The notes beneath the pieces are model-generated. The model had not been told where the DNA came from. It saw nothing but the letters and a program-made list of their open reading frames with translations, and searched no databases. The translations under genes and the position numbers were made by a program. A stretch of DNA of 64,000 bases. It comes from Chloroflexota bacterium. GTDB taxonomy: Bacteria > Chloroflexota > Anaerolineae > JAAYZQ01. Position 1 is the stretch's first letter; every line of letters begins with the position of its first letter. Location of the stretch: the NCBI GenBank assembly GCA_018606645.1, contig JAGVRI010000003.1, forward strand, positions 273,736 through 337,735, given 5' to 3'. Positions 31,851 to 40,686 of this stretch are shown piece after piece.

Positions 31851-33923
31851 ATGAGCGATCAAGATCAAACGGTCCGTCCCGATCGCGATGGATCGCCCCA
31901 GCCGGGCCGGTCTAGCGGCCCTTCGGATGTACCTTCGATACCCATGTCCAGGCGCAGGCATTGGCGTCTTGTCATGAGTGCTGCCCCGGTCGGGGCGGTT
32001 CTGTTGCTGGTTCTTTTAGTGCTGGGCGCTTCTTCTTTGGCCCGCAGCCTCTTGCCGGTATCAGGTGCTACGAACTGGCAGCCTTCCGTTCAATCCGGCG
32101 GATCGGCTGTTTCCGCCATCCCTTTTACGGTTGAGGCGCTGCTCACACCATCGCCGGCCGTGGCGGGACCCGAGGAGCTGGCGCGGCAACTGGACTATGC
32201 TGAACAATTGACTCTCCAGAGCAAATTGGATGAAGCGCTGGCTCTCTATGCCGAACTGGCTCAGCAGGCTCCGGATGATGCTCGCCCTCAGGCTGACTGG
32301 GCTCAGGCGTTGATCCTGGATGGTCAGTTTGATCAAGCCCTTCAGCACGCTCGTCGCGCGATGGAGCTGGACCCGGTGAACGCTGAGGTTGTGGCGCGAT
32401 TGGCCAGAGCATATGCCTATGTCGGCGATCTGAACCAGGCCCTGGCCTTCGCCCGGGGAGCAGTGGAACTTGAGCCCGAGAGCGCCGAGGCGCAGGCGGT
32501 GTTGGCCTTTATCCACTTCTTGAAAAACCAACCCGAGCGAGCGGTCGAAGAAGCCGAACGAGCTCTTGCCCTGGACCCGGACTGCGCTGAGGCTCATCAG
32601 GTTCGCGGTTGGTTGTATCGTAAGGTGGAGGGAGATCTTCAGCGGGCTATCGCCGAACTCGAGACTGCTACCCAACTCCAGCCCGGAATCTGGTTATGGC
32701 ATTACGAACTGGGTGAGCTTCTGATCGAAGCGGGCGAATACCGCCGGGCGGCGACAAGCCTCGAGACTGCATTGGCTCTGCGTCCCAAAGTACAGACTTA
32801 TGTTGCTCTGGGCAAAGCATTCTACCACCTGAAAGAATATGAACAGGCGGAAGCGTATCTGGCCCTTGCCCTGGCTGTTGAGGATAAGAGTGCGGAGCTC
32901 TATGCGTTGCTGGCGGCGATCCGCACCGCGCAGGGCCGGTGTGACGAAGCCGAGCCCTATCTGGATCGGGCTCTTGCCCTGGACCCGACCAATGCCCTGG
33001 CTCGAACGACCAGGATTGCCTGCCTGCCGACCCCAAGCCCGGTGCCGATTCCCAGCGCGTCTCCTGTGCCCGCTCGTGCGCTTACGGGGCAGATCGCCTT
33101 TCCGGTGTGGAATGAGGCAGAGGGCGTATATGATACGTATGTGGCCGATCCCAACGGGCAGCATCGCCGCCTGGTGGCAAGCCGGGCTCACCAGCCTGCC
33201 TTCCGACCCGATGGGCTGTGGCTGGCAGTGAACGGCGAACGCAGCGGGTACATGAATCTGTGTCTGGTTCGGCCCGATGGGAGTGAATTGCAAGAGATCA
33301 CGGCCTACATCGAGGACGCTTTACCTGCCTGGTCACCGGATGGTCAGAGTCTGGCTTTTAGCTCCACCCGGCACCGGGACCGGCAATCCCGCTTGTATGT
33401 CATTGACGAGGTGCCTCTGTCGGGTCGCAGGGCCCAGGACCGTGTCCTGTACACAGACCTGTACGAACTCCTGGGACAGGCGCCGGCGTGGGTAGACAAC
33501 ACCCAGATTGTCTACGCTGGTTGTGATTACACAACGTCACCCGTGCCGTGTGGTCTGTTCCTGGTGAGTGCTGAGGCAGGACCTCACACCCCGGTGTTGC
33601 TCACCGATCATCCCAGTGACACGATGCCGGCGGTGTATGGAAAGCGGATTGTGTTCATGTCCAGCCGCGCGGGCAACTGGGATCTCTATGTGGTGAATGT
33701 GGACGGTACAGGCCTGAGGCAACTGACCGATGATCCAGCCGACGAAGGTCTGCCAACCTGGGCCCCCGATGGGTCTGCGATCGCCTTTGTCTCAAACAAG
33801 GGAGGAAGTTGGGCGGTCTGGATGATCCGTCCCGATGACAGAGAATCCCACAAGTTGTTCGAACTGGGCGGCCAGGGACTGGCTGACAATTGGCTTCAGG
33901 AACAGATCGGTTGGGCGCCGTGA
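31851..33923 (+). CDS. Membrane-anchored TPR and TolB-like beta-propeller protein
   Basis: 690 residues. A short cytoplasmic start is followed by one membrane helix (about 43-66, VGAVLLLVLLVLGASSLA). Some eight TPR units run from about 105 to 395 (DEALALYAELAQQAPDDARPQADWAQAL, FDQALQHARRAMELDPVNAEVVARLARAYAYVGD and others). A Pro-rich linker leads to a C-terminal WD40/PD40 propeller like TolB (about 420-690) with repeated PAWSPDGQSLAFSS, RAGNWDLYVVNVDGTGLRQLTDDP and PTWAPDGSAIAFVSNKGG blades. It probably scaffolds proteins outside the membrane. The downstream CorA gene starts 28 bases later. Confidence 0.85.
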   Translation: MSDQDQTVRPDRDGSPQPGRSSGPSDVPSIPMSRRRHWRLVMSAAPVGAVLLLVLLVLGASSLARSLLPVSGATNWQPSVQSGGSAVSAIPFTVEALLTPSPAVAGPEELARQLDYAEQLTLQSKLDEALALYAELAQQAPDDARPQADWAQALILDGQFDQALQHARRAMELDPVNAEVVARLARAYAYVGDLNQALAFARGAVELEPESAEAQAVLAFIHFLKNQPERAVEEAERALALDPDCAEAHQVRGWLYRKVEGDLQRAIAELETATQLQPGIWLWHYELGELLIEAGEYRRAATSLETALALRPKVQTYVALGKAFYHLKEYEQAEAYLALALAVEDKSAELYALLAAIRTAQGRCDEAEPYLDRALALDPTNALARTTRIACLPTPSPVPIPSASPVPARALTGQIAFPVWNEAEGVYDTYVADPNGQHRRLVASRAHQPAFRPDGLWLAVNGERSGYMNLCLVRPDGSELQEITAYIEDALPAWSPDGQSLAFSSTRHRDRQSRLYVIDEVPLSGRRAQDRVLYTDLYELLGQAPAWVDNTQIVYAGCDYTTSPVPCGLFLVSAEAGPHTPVLLTDHPSDTMPAVYGKRIVFMSSRAGNWDLYVVNVDGTGLRQLTDDPADEGLPTWAPDGSAIAFVSNKGGSWAVWMIRPDDRESHKLFELGGQGLADNWLQEQIGWAP

Positions 33924-33951
33924 TCAGGAGGCGCAATAAGGAGGTAACGGT

Positions 33952-34932
33952 ATGATTCGTTCTCTCTATTGCACCGATAGCGGGCAGCTTGTCGAGGTAC
34001 AACCGGAAGAGCTTGCCACTGTCCTCCACGATGTCCGGGGAGTGATCTGGCTGGATCTGACGAATGAACCTCCTGAGAGTTGCGAATCTCTGTTGCTCAA
34101 GACGTTTGGTTTTCACCCTCTGGCTGTGGATGATGCTCTGGTCGAGTCCCACGTGCCCAAAATTGATGATTGGGGATCCTATTTGTATGTGGTGCTCCAT
34201 GCCATTGTCTTTGACGAGCAAAACGAAGAGATAGACACTGTTGAGTTGGACCTGTTCTTGGGGCAACATTACCTGGTCACGCATCATGACCAGCCGATTG
34301 CGGCTGTGGATCGGGTGTGGAATCTGTGCCAGCGAGATCGGCGTCATCTCCAGAAAGGCGCCGACCATCTCTTGTACAGGTTAGCTGATGAGTTGGTCGC
34401 GAGTTATATGCCGGTCATCGAAGAGATGGACGAATTGATCGACCGGATCGAGGATCAGCTCTTTGATCATCCGGCGCCTCGGACGATTGAACGGTTGTTT
34501 GCCCTCAAGCGAGCCTTGCTCCATCTGCGGCGCATCCTGGCGCCCCAAAGAGAAGTGCTTAACAAACTGGCCCGCGACGACTATGTAGTGATCGACGCCG
34601 CGGATCGGGTCTTTTTCCGCGACGTGTACGACCATCTGGTTCGATTGCACGATATCAGCGAGAGTTTGCGCGACCTGGTGAGCGGTGCGCTGGATACCTA
34701 CCTGTCGGTGATCAACAACCGCATGAACGAGATCATGAAAACGCTGACCCTCATTACAACCCTGTTCATGCCTCTGTCGTTCGTCACCGGTTTCTTTGGG
34801 ATGAACTTTTTCCAGCCGACGATCCCCCTTGGAGCCTGGACGGGTCAGGTTGCGTTTGCTTTGGTGCTCGTCGGGATGTTGTTGATCCCTCTGGGTATGT
34901 ATCTGTGGATGCGCCGGCGCGCCTGGGCGTGA
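33952..34932 (+). CDS. corA: CorA-like divalent cation transporter
   Basis: 326 residues. The soluble N-terminal funnel domain (MIRSLYCTDSGQLVEVQPEELA ... GVIWLDLTNEPPES) and long helices (LADELVASYMPVIEEMDELIDRIEDQLFD) end in two membrane helices, the first running into the signature GMNFF (FVTGFFGMNFFQPTIPLGAW). CorA proteins form pentamers that take up Mg2+, some Co2+ or Ni2+. A GGAGG site precedes the ATG. It probably shares the transcript of the TPR/TolB gene. Confidence 0.92.
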   Translation: MIRSLYCTDSGQLVEVQPEELATVLHDVRGVIWLDLTNEPPESCESLLLKTFGFHPLAVDDALVESHVPKIDDWGSYLYVVLHAIVFDEQNEEIDTVELDLFLGQHYLVTHHDQPIAAVDRVWNLCQRDRRHLQKGADHLLYRLADELVASYMPVIEEMDELIDRIEDQLFDHPAPRTIERLFALKRALLHLRRILAPQREVLNKLARDDYVVIDAADRVFFRDVYDHLVRLHDISESLRDLVSGALDTYLSVINNRMNEIMKTLTLITTLFMPLSFVTGFFGMNFFQPTIPLGAWTGQVAFALVLVGMLLIPLGMYLWMRRRAWA

Positions 34933-34957
34933 CGATCGCATTTGGTGAATGGACAAG

Positions 34958-34986
34958 TTGTCAAGGGCAGCGAAAGCTGGTATAAT
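34958..34986 (+). promoter_or_regulatory. Promoter of the two-gene unknown operon at 35,047
   Basis: TTGTCA (34958-34963) and TATAAT (34981-34986) are 17 bases apart. It lies inside an open frame that runs back to 34942, so it rules out the upstream start codons. Confidence 0.82.
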
Positions 34987-35046
34987 GTTTGGTGTTTGCC
35001 TATAGAGCAGGTTGAAATCGAAGCCGATCTTTGGAGGAAGAACCTC

Positions 35047-36639
35047 GTGATCCAGCGGAGAACGCAGACAGCAGCGTACTGGCAGGAGCAATTTGATCTG
35101 GGGAGCAAGGATGTGAGCTATTTGTATTCCTTGATCCTCGATGAAGGCCGGCCGCTCTCTACCTCAGTTCTAGCCCAGGCTGTGATCGAACGTCATTGTC
35201 AACAAGAGGAAGCGTTTATCCAGGCGGAGTTGAGCAAGGGGCCGGTGTATCAACCCCGTGACCTGTATGAGGTGGGGCAACAGATCATCTTTCCCGTTTT
35301 CGATTACGCGATGGGTACCGTGGTGGGGAAGCGACCCGGCCATAATCCCGCGTATGGGGATTTTACCGTGATTCAGGTTCGATTTGATGAGGAAGGAGTC
35401 GTCCGCGAATTTGCTTCCGGATTGGTTGGCGACCATAAGCTCAATCGGCGGGAAGGGGAAGAGGACTTGCTGTCGAGCGGAAAAATGCTGTCCCCTGCCG
35501 AGTTGTACGATCTGTATAGCTCCTTCGTGGAGCAGAAGATCGCGTCTTTACGCGCTCATGACGAGTTTGTGTTCTTTGGGGGGCAATGGTTCCTCCGGGA
35601 CTTGTTGGTTCCGATCCATGCTGGGCACCTGAATATTGCGGAAGCGTTGATCGAGGTAAAGGGCCGCCCGCTGCCCACCGCCGAGTTTCTGCCGGAACTG
35701 GATTTACCGGCGGAAGTGCCGGAAGAGATCAAACTTCTTTCGCTGAATTGTGCCCTGGAGGCCGATGAGCGATTTGACAACGTGGGCGATGTAGGCCGGG
35801 ACATCTGGTATCTTCGGCGCCTGACCCCGGAACCGGTGCTTCATCCACCTGAGCGGTTGGTCATCCAGGCCGAGCCTTACAGTCGGCAACAGATCCGGGA
35901 TGAGCTGCTCTTGATCGAGCGAGAGATTGATGATGAGGGAAGTGGGGAAGAGGTGATGGGGCCCAGCCGGCCCGCTTTCAAGACGACGATCACCTTGATC
36001 TATCCCCATTGGCGGTGTGGGACCCTACCCCTGACCGTTCGGACGCAGGGCTTGTTCCCCTCCGCGACCACGCATCACACTCCGGTGGTCCTGCTGGATG
36101 GTCAAAGTGGAGAGAAGATGCAGGGGTGGGTGGTGCACGAGGCCCGTATGGTCTACGGGCTGAAAGAGTGGTATCAGCGGTATCAACTGCCGGTGGGTGC
36201 TTTCATTAAACTGGAGCGGACGCGAGATCCTCGGGTGATCATCGTTGACTTTGAGCCGCGCCGCCTGAAACCTCAGTGGGGCAAGGTAGCTGTGGCTCAG
36301 GGAGGGCGACTGGTGTTCCAGGTTCGGAAAATCCCGATCACCTGTGAATACGACGAGCAGTTGGCAATTGGTGAAGATGATCCGGCCGCGATCGACCAAT
36401 TATGGGCAGCGGTCAAGGCGAGAGGAGAAAGCCTTTTCCAGATCATGGTCAAGATCATGCCCGAACTGATCAAGCTCAGCCCCCAAGGCACCGTGCATGC
36501 GAAGACGATTTACAGCGCGGTGAACATCTTGAGGCGGACTCCGCCGGGGCCAGTGTTTGCTCTGCTTTCGACGGAATCCTGCTTTGTACCCATGGGTGGA
36601 GGATACTGGACGTTTGATGAAGCATTAGCCCGACCATAA
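35047..36639 (+). CDS. Unrecognised 530-residue protein
   Basis: The start is the GTG at 35047: GGAGGAAG lies just before it, and the promoter excludes the earlier TTG/GTG codons. The protein is soluble with no signal peptide or membrane helix. Segments such as YLYSLILDEGRPLSTSVLAQAVIERH look like a winged-helix at the N-terminus. IIFPVFDYAMGTVVGKRPGHNPAYGDFTVIQVRF suggests a beta-barrel, and TITLIYPHWRCGTLPLTVRTQGLFP another one. The C-terminal part ends KLSPQGTVHAKTIYSAVNILRRTPPGPVF. I recognise no family. It is followed 14 bases later by another unknown with a winged-helix-like end, and the pair share one promoter and one terminator. Confidence 0.75.
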   Translation: MIQRRTQTAAYWQEQFDLGSKDVSYLYSLILDEGRPLSTSVLAQAVIERHCQQEEAFIQAELSKGPVYQPRDLYEVGQQIIFPVFDYAMGTVVGKRPGHNPAYGDFTVIQVRFDEEGVVREFASGLVGDHKLNRREGEEDLLSSGKMLSPAELYDLYSSFVEQKIASLRAHDEFVFFGGQWFLRDLLVPIHAGHLNIAEALIEVKGRPLPTAEFLPELDLPAEVPEEIKLLSLNCALEADERFDNVGDVGRDIWYLRRLTPEPVLHPPERLVIQAEPYSRQQIRDELLLIEREIDDEGSGEEVMGPSRPAFKTTITLIYPHWRCGTLPLTVRTQGLFPSATTHHTPVVLLDGQSGEKMQGWVVHEARMVYGLKEWYQRYQLPVGAFIKLERTRDPRVIIVDFEPRRLKPQWGKVAVAQGGRLVFQVRKIPITCEYDEQLAIGEDDPAAIDQLWAAVKARGESLFQIMVKIMPELIKLSPQGTVHAKTIYSAVNILRRTPPGPVFALLSTESCFVPMGGGYWTFDEALARP

Positions 36640-36653
36640 GAGGGGTTCGTTCG

Positions 36654-37118
36654 ATGAGCAAATGGCAAAAACCCACACTTGAGACCAAGTTTCATATAGA
36701 TTTCGATTGGTGGGAGGAGGAGGGGCGCGATTTTCGGGTGCATCTGCTCAGTCATTTGTGTCCGGAGTGCCGGGCACAATACAAGAATTTTCAGGAAGCG
36801 GAGATGATTGACTGGGTAGATGCCGACACGGCCGAGGTCACCCGTGTGGACGGTCTGTGGCATTCGTTGCGTACCTGCTGCAGCCTCAAGCCCGATTTCA
36901 TCCAGGAGACCACGCCGTTGACGACGGCTATCTTTCGCGCTTTTCTGGAGAATGGCAATACACCATTGTCTCCGTTGGAGCTGCAGGCCCGAATCCGGCG
37001 TTCGGCGGAAACCATTCTCCGAACGATTGGCGGCTTTCGAATTTACAACGGGATCCGACCCTGGATCAACAAGAAAGCGCAAGGCCCACAGGCCCCGAAT
37101 CAAGGTTCCACTCGTTGA
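36654..37118 (+). CDS. Unrecognised 154-residue protein with CxxC and winged-helix-like end
   Basis: It starts MSKWQKPTLETKFHIDFDWWEEEG. HLCPECRAQ and LRTCCSLKP supply four Cys that could bind zinc. The segment TTAIFRAFLENGNTPLSPLELQARIRRSAETILRTIGGFRIYNGIRPW is a plausible winged helix. GAGGGG lies upstream. It follows the 530-residue unknown closely and precedes a clean terminator, so they form a two-gene unit; a shared function is likely but not identifiable. Confidence 0.75.
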   Translation: MSKWQKPTLETKFHIDFDWWEEEGRDFRVHLLSHLCPECRAQYKNFQEAEMIDWVDADTAEVTRVDGLWHSLRTCCSLKPDFIQETTPLTTAIFRAFLENGNTPLSPLELQARIRRSAETILRTIGGFRIYNGIRPWINKKAQGPQAPNQGSTR

Positions 37119-37141
37119 CCCTTGTCCGTATCTGGATTCTG

Positions 37142-37169
37142 AAAGGCAGCCCGCACCGGGCTGCCTTTT
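37142..37169 (+). terminator. Terminator of the two-gene unknown operon
   Basis: AAAGGCAGCCC pairs with GGGCTGCCTTT around GCACC and is followed by TTTTC. Confidence 0.88.
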
Positions 37170-37240
37170 CTGTTTATTGGCGATGATCTCGGGGATAGCG
37201 ATGAGCCATGATACGGTCGGCAGAGGGGTTTTCGGGCTGA

Positions 37241-38167
37241 CTAGGGCGATGCTCTGCCGCTGCGGCGAGAACAGCGGGAAAACCGATGGCTAAGGCGCTT
37301 GAGCCACTGCGATACCGAGCGCCGCTGTTCCAGAGCAAATTCGTCCACGATTTCGTGCGCGTCCTTTCGCCCGGCGTAACCTACCTGAAGCCGGGCGCGG
37401 TTCTCCGTGATCCAGAGGAACAGATCGGCTTCGGTGCGACCGTGAAAGTGTTTAAGTATCCCGGAGGCGCGGATCCGCTCAACCAGAGGCAGGTATACAT
37501 GTTGATACCATTGGGCTGCCGCTTCCTGTAGGGTGGGATAATGACGGGAGCGCAGGCCGGCATAGAACTGATGGATTTCGATCTGCTGCAAGAGACTGTA
37601 GTATCCGCCGGGTTGCGTCAGCTCGATCTTCTGATCGGGAAATAATCGATCCAGAGCGGTCTGTTCCAGGAAATCGGCATAATCTGCTTTCAAAAGGAGA
37701 TCGTCGGGTGAAGTGTCCGGCTCGAGGGGAACACGGATCGGGATCTCGGCGACCTGGGCGCGGATGGTCTTTTGTTTGCGCGCTCGAGCGACAGAGACGC
37801 GGTGATGCCCGTCCCGAACGAAATACACGTCACCTACCTTAAAGACCTCGATTGGGGGAAGACTGGCGCGACCCTGGAGTCGCGCGATCCGCGCCCAGCG
37901 ACGCGGATCGACGTGAGCGCGCGGCAAAAAGGCGCGGTTAAAGTCGTGGTAGCGGCCCACGCTACCCACGATCTTGTCCAGCGGGATCTCCTGAAGAGTG
38001 ACATCGCGAGCAGGCTCGCTCAGATGGAGCTGATTGCGTACCTGGTCGAAAGACAGGAGGTCCGGGGATCGGCCGGATAGTTCGGCCAGGATATCCTGAA
38101 TGAACGCCTGGCGTCGCGCCGCGTTAAAGGCCTCTAACGATTTGGCTTCGAGGTCTTGTTCCACCAC
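37241..38167 (-). CDS. ParB-like nuclease-fold protein (DGHHR motif)
   Basis: 308 residues from a GTG at 38167, or the next GTG; AAGGA lies upstream. Residues about 57-140 match the ParB/sulfiredoxin fold: LQEIPLDKIVGSVGRYHDFNRAFLP, LPPIEVFKVGDVYFVRDGHHRVSVARARKQKTIRAQV, with the core motif DGHHR at 119-123. The C-terminal helical half (FLEQTALDRLFPDQKIELTQPGGYYSLLQQIEIHQFY) is not the DNA-binding domain of chromosomal ParB. No parS site or parA is near, so partition is unlikely. The gene is the second on a transcript that starts with a 43-residue membrane peptide. Confidence 0.75.
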   Translation of the reverse strand: MVEQDLEAKSLEAFNAARRQAFIQDILAELSGRSPDLLSFDQVRNQLHLSEPARDVTLQEIPLDKIVGSVGRYHDFNRAFLPRAHVDPRRWARIARLQGRASLPPIEVFKVGDVYFVRDGHHRVSVARARKQKTIRAQVAEIPIRVPLEPDTSPDDLLLKADYADFLEQTALDRLFPDQKIELTQPGGYYSLLQQIEIHQFYAGLRSRHYPTLQEAAAQWYQHVYLPLVERIRASGILKHFHGRTEADLFLWITENRARLQVGYAGRKDAHEIVDEFALEQRRSVSQWLKRLSHRFSRCSRRSGRASP

Positions 38168-38211
38168 ACCTCATCCTTTGAGCCACGACTCTACTGGCCT
38201 GGCAGCGGGCG

Positions 38212-38343
38212 TCATGGCCCCCAATAGCCGGTCAGGACCAGGCAAAGCGCCAGCCAGGTCAATAAAATGACGAGGATCATGATGCCGAGCACAGTCTTTT
38301 GCCAGAGCGATAGTTGCCCGATAGCGTGTAAAATGCGTCTCAT
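38212..38343 (-). CDS. 43-residue single-pass membrane peptide
   Basis: The frame runs from ATG 38343 to TGA at 38212. It begins MRRILHAIGQLSLWQKTVLG and continues with one strongly hydrophobic helix (IMILVILLTWLALCLVLTGYW, about residues 20-41) before a short Gly-Pro end. A basic amphipathic start plus one helix is typical of small regulatory membrane proteins. A perfect consensus promoter lies 29 bases upstream of the start codon, which strongly supports expression; the ribosome site is weak (TTAGAAG). The ParB-like gene follows after 44 bases. No homologue is recognised. Confidence 0.62.
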   Translation of the reverse strand: MRRILHAIGQLSLWQKTVLGIMILVILLTWLALCLVLTGYWGP

Positions 38344-38371
38344 CTTCTAATTTAGGGCTGCTGATATTCTC

Positions 38372-38400
38372 ATTATAACGGCAGGGAAGAACGATGTCAA
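38372..38400 (-). promoter_or_regulatory. Perfect consensus promoter of the 43-residue peptide and ParB-like gene
   Basis: On the minus strand TTGACA (38395-38400) and TATAAT (38372-38377) are exactly 17 bases apart. Transcription would start near 38365. Confidence 0.9.
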
Positions 38401-38488
38401 CCTGGCTGGCGAGTTTGCTGCCCATCAGGCCGCGTGTTTCAAGGCCTCGGTGTATTCAGGCGGCAGGGCGTGCTGGTCTGGAAGAAGG

Positions 38489-39904
38489 CTAATCCAGCAG
38501 ATCGACCATACCGTGTTGATATAGAGAAGCGACGAGGGCCAGGCCGGCCGCCCCATGCCGTTCCTGGATCTGCCGCATTGAGGTCTGACCGTCCAATGCA
38601 GTCAGAACGTTCTGCAACTCGTGATGGACAGGGAGCAGCCGGTTGCCGGCGAGCAGCAGGGTTCCAAATCTTTCCGGCCGAGTTACGAATCGGCCAAGCG
38701 GACGAGCCTGTTCGCAGACTGACCATTCCACCGGAGGGCTTTTGAACACGGGAAGCGGATGGGTGGCCAGAGGATCCAGGTCCTGACCGCACAGGGATGC
38801 CTGCGCCCGGCAGCCACCACGGCACGTGGAAAAGGCCACGCAATCACGACATTGGGCCGCAACCCGGGTTCGCCACTGATTGAGCTCAGGGGAGTTCCAG
38901 ATCTCCTCTACGGACTGCTGGAGGAGGTTCCCGCATACCGACGAGGCGTGGTTGCAGGGTCGGACCCGGCCCCATGGGTCAATGGTCAAGAACGCAACTC
39001 CGGCCAGGCAACCAGTCTGACCAGTGGGGAGAAAACACTGCGGGAAGCAATTTCCAAATTTAACCGGCTCGCCGGCTGCGCGCAGGGCTCGAACGGTTAG
39101 GATTGCGGAGTGAAACTCCTGTTGGCTCGGGGAAAGGCCCGGAGCCTCAAGGCCGAGATAGCGGTTAAAGACCACGCTCGTTGCTCCAAGTCTCCTGGCT
39201 AACCTGAGCATCTCCTCAGTACGGTGCCAGTTGTGGTGGGTGATGATACAACTCAGGCTGACAGGCAGGTTCGCCTCGACGGCCTTCTGGACGTTGGTCA
39301 GGGTTTCAGCAAAAGAACCTGGGCATTGGGTGAACGCCTCATGAGTCTCAGGGGTCGGGCCATGCAGAGAGATGAGTAATCCTTGGAAGTCCGGTATGCC
39401 TTTTAGCGCAGCGAGAAGTCGTTCAGGAGCAAGCCAGCGACCGTTGGTAAAGAGGGTGAAGGGAAGGTCCCGATGGGCCACATAGGCCAGGATCATTTCA
39501 AACTCGGGGTGGATCGTTGGTTCGCCCCCGGTCAGTTTGAGGCGGTAGGAGTAGGGATGGACCTTGTCCAAAATCTGCGCCCATTGGGCAGCTTCCAGCG
39601 GTCGAGGTAATGCGCGTTGCCTGGTCTGTCTCCCTCGGGAGGTGAAGACATTACCACATTGGGGACAGCGGTTGTTGCAAAAGGGAGTTAATTCCAGGTA
39701 GAACGAGATCGGGGCCTGAAGCACCGGGAGGGATTCGCCTTCGACCGTGAAGCAGGCACAATCACACTGGGCATCCGGTCCGGTCCACCCCAAACGAGCG
39801 GGCGGATCTACAGCAAACGGAACCAGTCTTACTTCTATGCCCGATGCCCCATCGACCAGGGATGTATCCTGTAACCCGTCAATCCCACCTGTTGCGCCCA
39901 TCAA
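38489..39904 (-). CDS. Radical SAM/SPASM protein with PqqD-like tail (peptide-maturase type)
   Basis: 471 residues. The radical SAM cluster is CNNRCPQC (Cys 76, 80, 83), after an unusual N-terminal CDCAC cluster (about 47-51). RLKLTGGEPTIHPEFEMIL is the SAM-binding GGEP strand. The SPASM region has CNHASSVCGNL and CRDCVAFSTCRGGCRAQ, which would ligate extra Fe-S clusters. The final about 60 residues (RLLPVHHELQNVLTALDGQTSMRQIQERHGAAGLALVASLYQHGMVDLLD) look like a PqqD/RRE-type winged helix. This architecture is that of enzymes that modify ribosomally made peptides. No clear precursor peptide was found on either side. Confidence 0.85.
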   Translation of the reverse strand: MMGATGGIDGLQDTSLVDGASGIEVRLVPFAVDPPARLGWTGPDAQCDCACFTVEGESLPVLQAPISFYLELTPFCNNRCPQCGNVFTSRGRQTRQRALPRPLEAAQWAQILDKVHPYSYRLKLTGGEPTIHPEFEMILAYVAHRDLPFTLFTNGRWLAPERLLAALKGIPDFQGLLISLHGPTPETHEAFTQCPGSFAETLTNVQKAVEANLPVSLSCIITHHNWHRTEEMLRLARRLGATSVVFNRYLGLEAPGLSPSQQEFHSAILTVRALRAAGEPVKFGNCFPQCFLPTGQTGCLAGVAFLTIDPWGRVRPCNHASSVCGNLLQQSVEEIWNSPELNQWRTRVAAQCRDCVAFSTCRGGCRAQASLCGQDLDPLATHPLPVFKSPPVEWSVCEQARPLGRFVTRPERFGTLLLAGNRLLPVHHELQNVLTALDGQTSMRQIQERHGAAGLALVASLYQHGMVDLLD

Positions 39905-40060
39905 AGAACCTTTTGATTCTCATATGCACCTGGTTGTTCCAATGTTATTCTACCTTCGACTGGTTAATGCCTGGTAAGGGTTCCGTTAGAACCCAGTTAA
40001 GAACATGAGCGGTGATTAGGACCAGGGTACTATGGCTGTATCCGCATGACTGTGCTGTGT
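39905..40060. other. Intergenic stretch upstream of the radical SAM gene
   Basis: Searched by eye for a precursor peptide. Only very short frames occur, for example about 13-16 codons without a good ribosome site. No promoter with two convincing boxes was found. Confidence 0.4.
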
Positions 40061-40600
40061 TCACGATCGTTCCAGTGGGGGCAACTGGTCGGTGCTGGAA
40101 AGGCCAAATTGCTGCAAGAATTCAAATGTCGTTCCGTACAGAATGGGACGTCCAGCCTGCTCCAAACGCCCTTGCTCTTCGATCAGCCCGTGGTTTAGCA
40201 AGGTGCGAAGGACACTGTCCGAGTTCACACCACGGATGGCCTCGATCTGGGCCCGGGTGATGGGTTGGCGATAGGCAATAATGGCCAAAGTCTCCAGGGC
40301 AGGAGGCGAGAGTCTGCTCGTGACTTCCAAGCCCAGGAATTTGCGAATGTACGGGGCAGCCTCAGGAGCCGTGACCATTTGGACCCGTTGCCCATGACGT
40401 TGCAGGCGGAAGCCTCGCTGTCGGTACTCGCTCTCCAGTTCGCGCAGTTCTTCCTCTACCTGTCGGCTATCGAGTTGCAGGATGGCAGCCAGACGATCGA
40501 CATGGACTGGTTCGCTGGCGACAAATAGCAAACTTTCGATCAATGCTTTTGGTGAAGGCATGGAGCCAGAGTTGTTCTCGTGCTGTGGTCTACCCTCCAT
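40061..40600 (-). CDS. scpB: Chromosome segregation/condensation protein ScpB
   Basis: 179 residues if started at ATG 40600; ATG 40561 (166 residues) is equally possible, as neither has a strong ribosome site. Winged-helix pairs typical of ScpB are present: LIESLLFVASEPVHVDRLAAILQLDSRQVEEELRELE and SPPALETLAIIAYRQPITRAQIEAIRGVNSDSVLRTLLNHGLIEE, with GRPILYGTTFEFLQQFGL near the end. ScpB joins ScpA and SMC in the bacterial condensin. The usual neighbour scpA is not adjacent here. Confidence 0.93.
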   Translation of the reverse strand: MEGRPQHENNSGSMPSPKALIESLLFVASEPVHVDRLAAILQLDSRQVEEELRELESEYRQRGFRLQRHGQRVQMVTAPEAAPYIRKFLGLEVTSRLSPPALETLAIIAYRQPITRAQIEAIRGVNSDSVLRTLLNHGLIEEQGRLEQAGRPILYGTTFEFLQQFGLSSTDQLPPLERS

Positions 40601-40686
40601 GGTGTCCAATTCGCCCCTCGCAGTGTGTTGTGATATAATCGCTTTGATTTTGGGCCGGTGTGCGGAATGCAGGAAGGGAGAACGTA

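Noticed and set aside
38171..38425. 84-codon minus-strand frame near the ParB-like gene
   Set aside because: It overlaps the 43-residue membrane frame and its promoter; its sequence has no hydrophobic or folded pattern.
39905..40060. Short minus-strand frame (about 13 codons) as precursor peptide for the radical SAM enzyme
   Set aside because: Too short, TTG start, no leader-like or core-like pattern.
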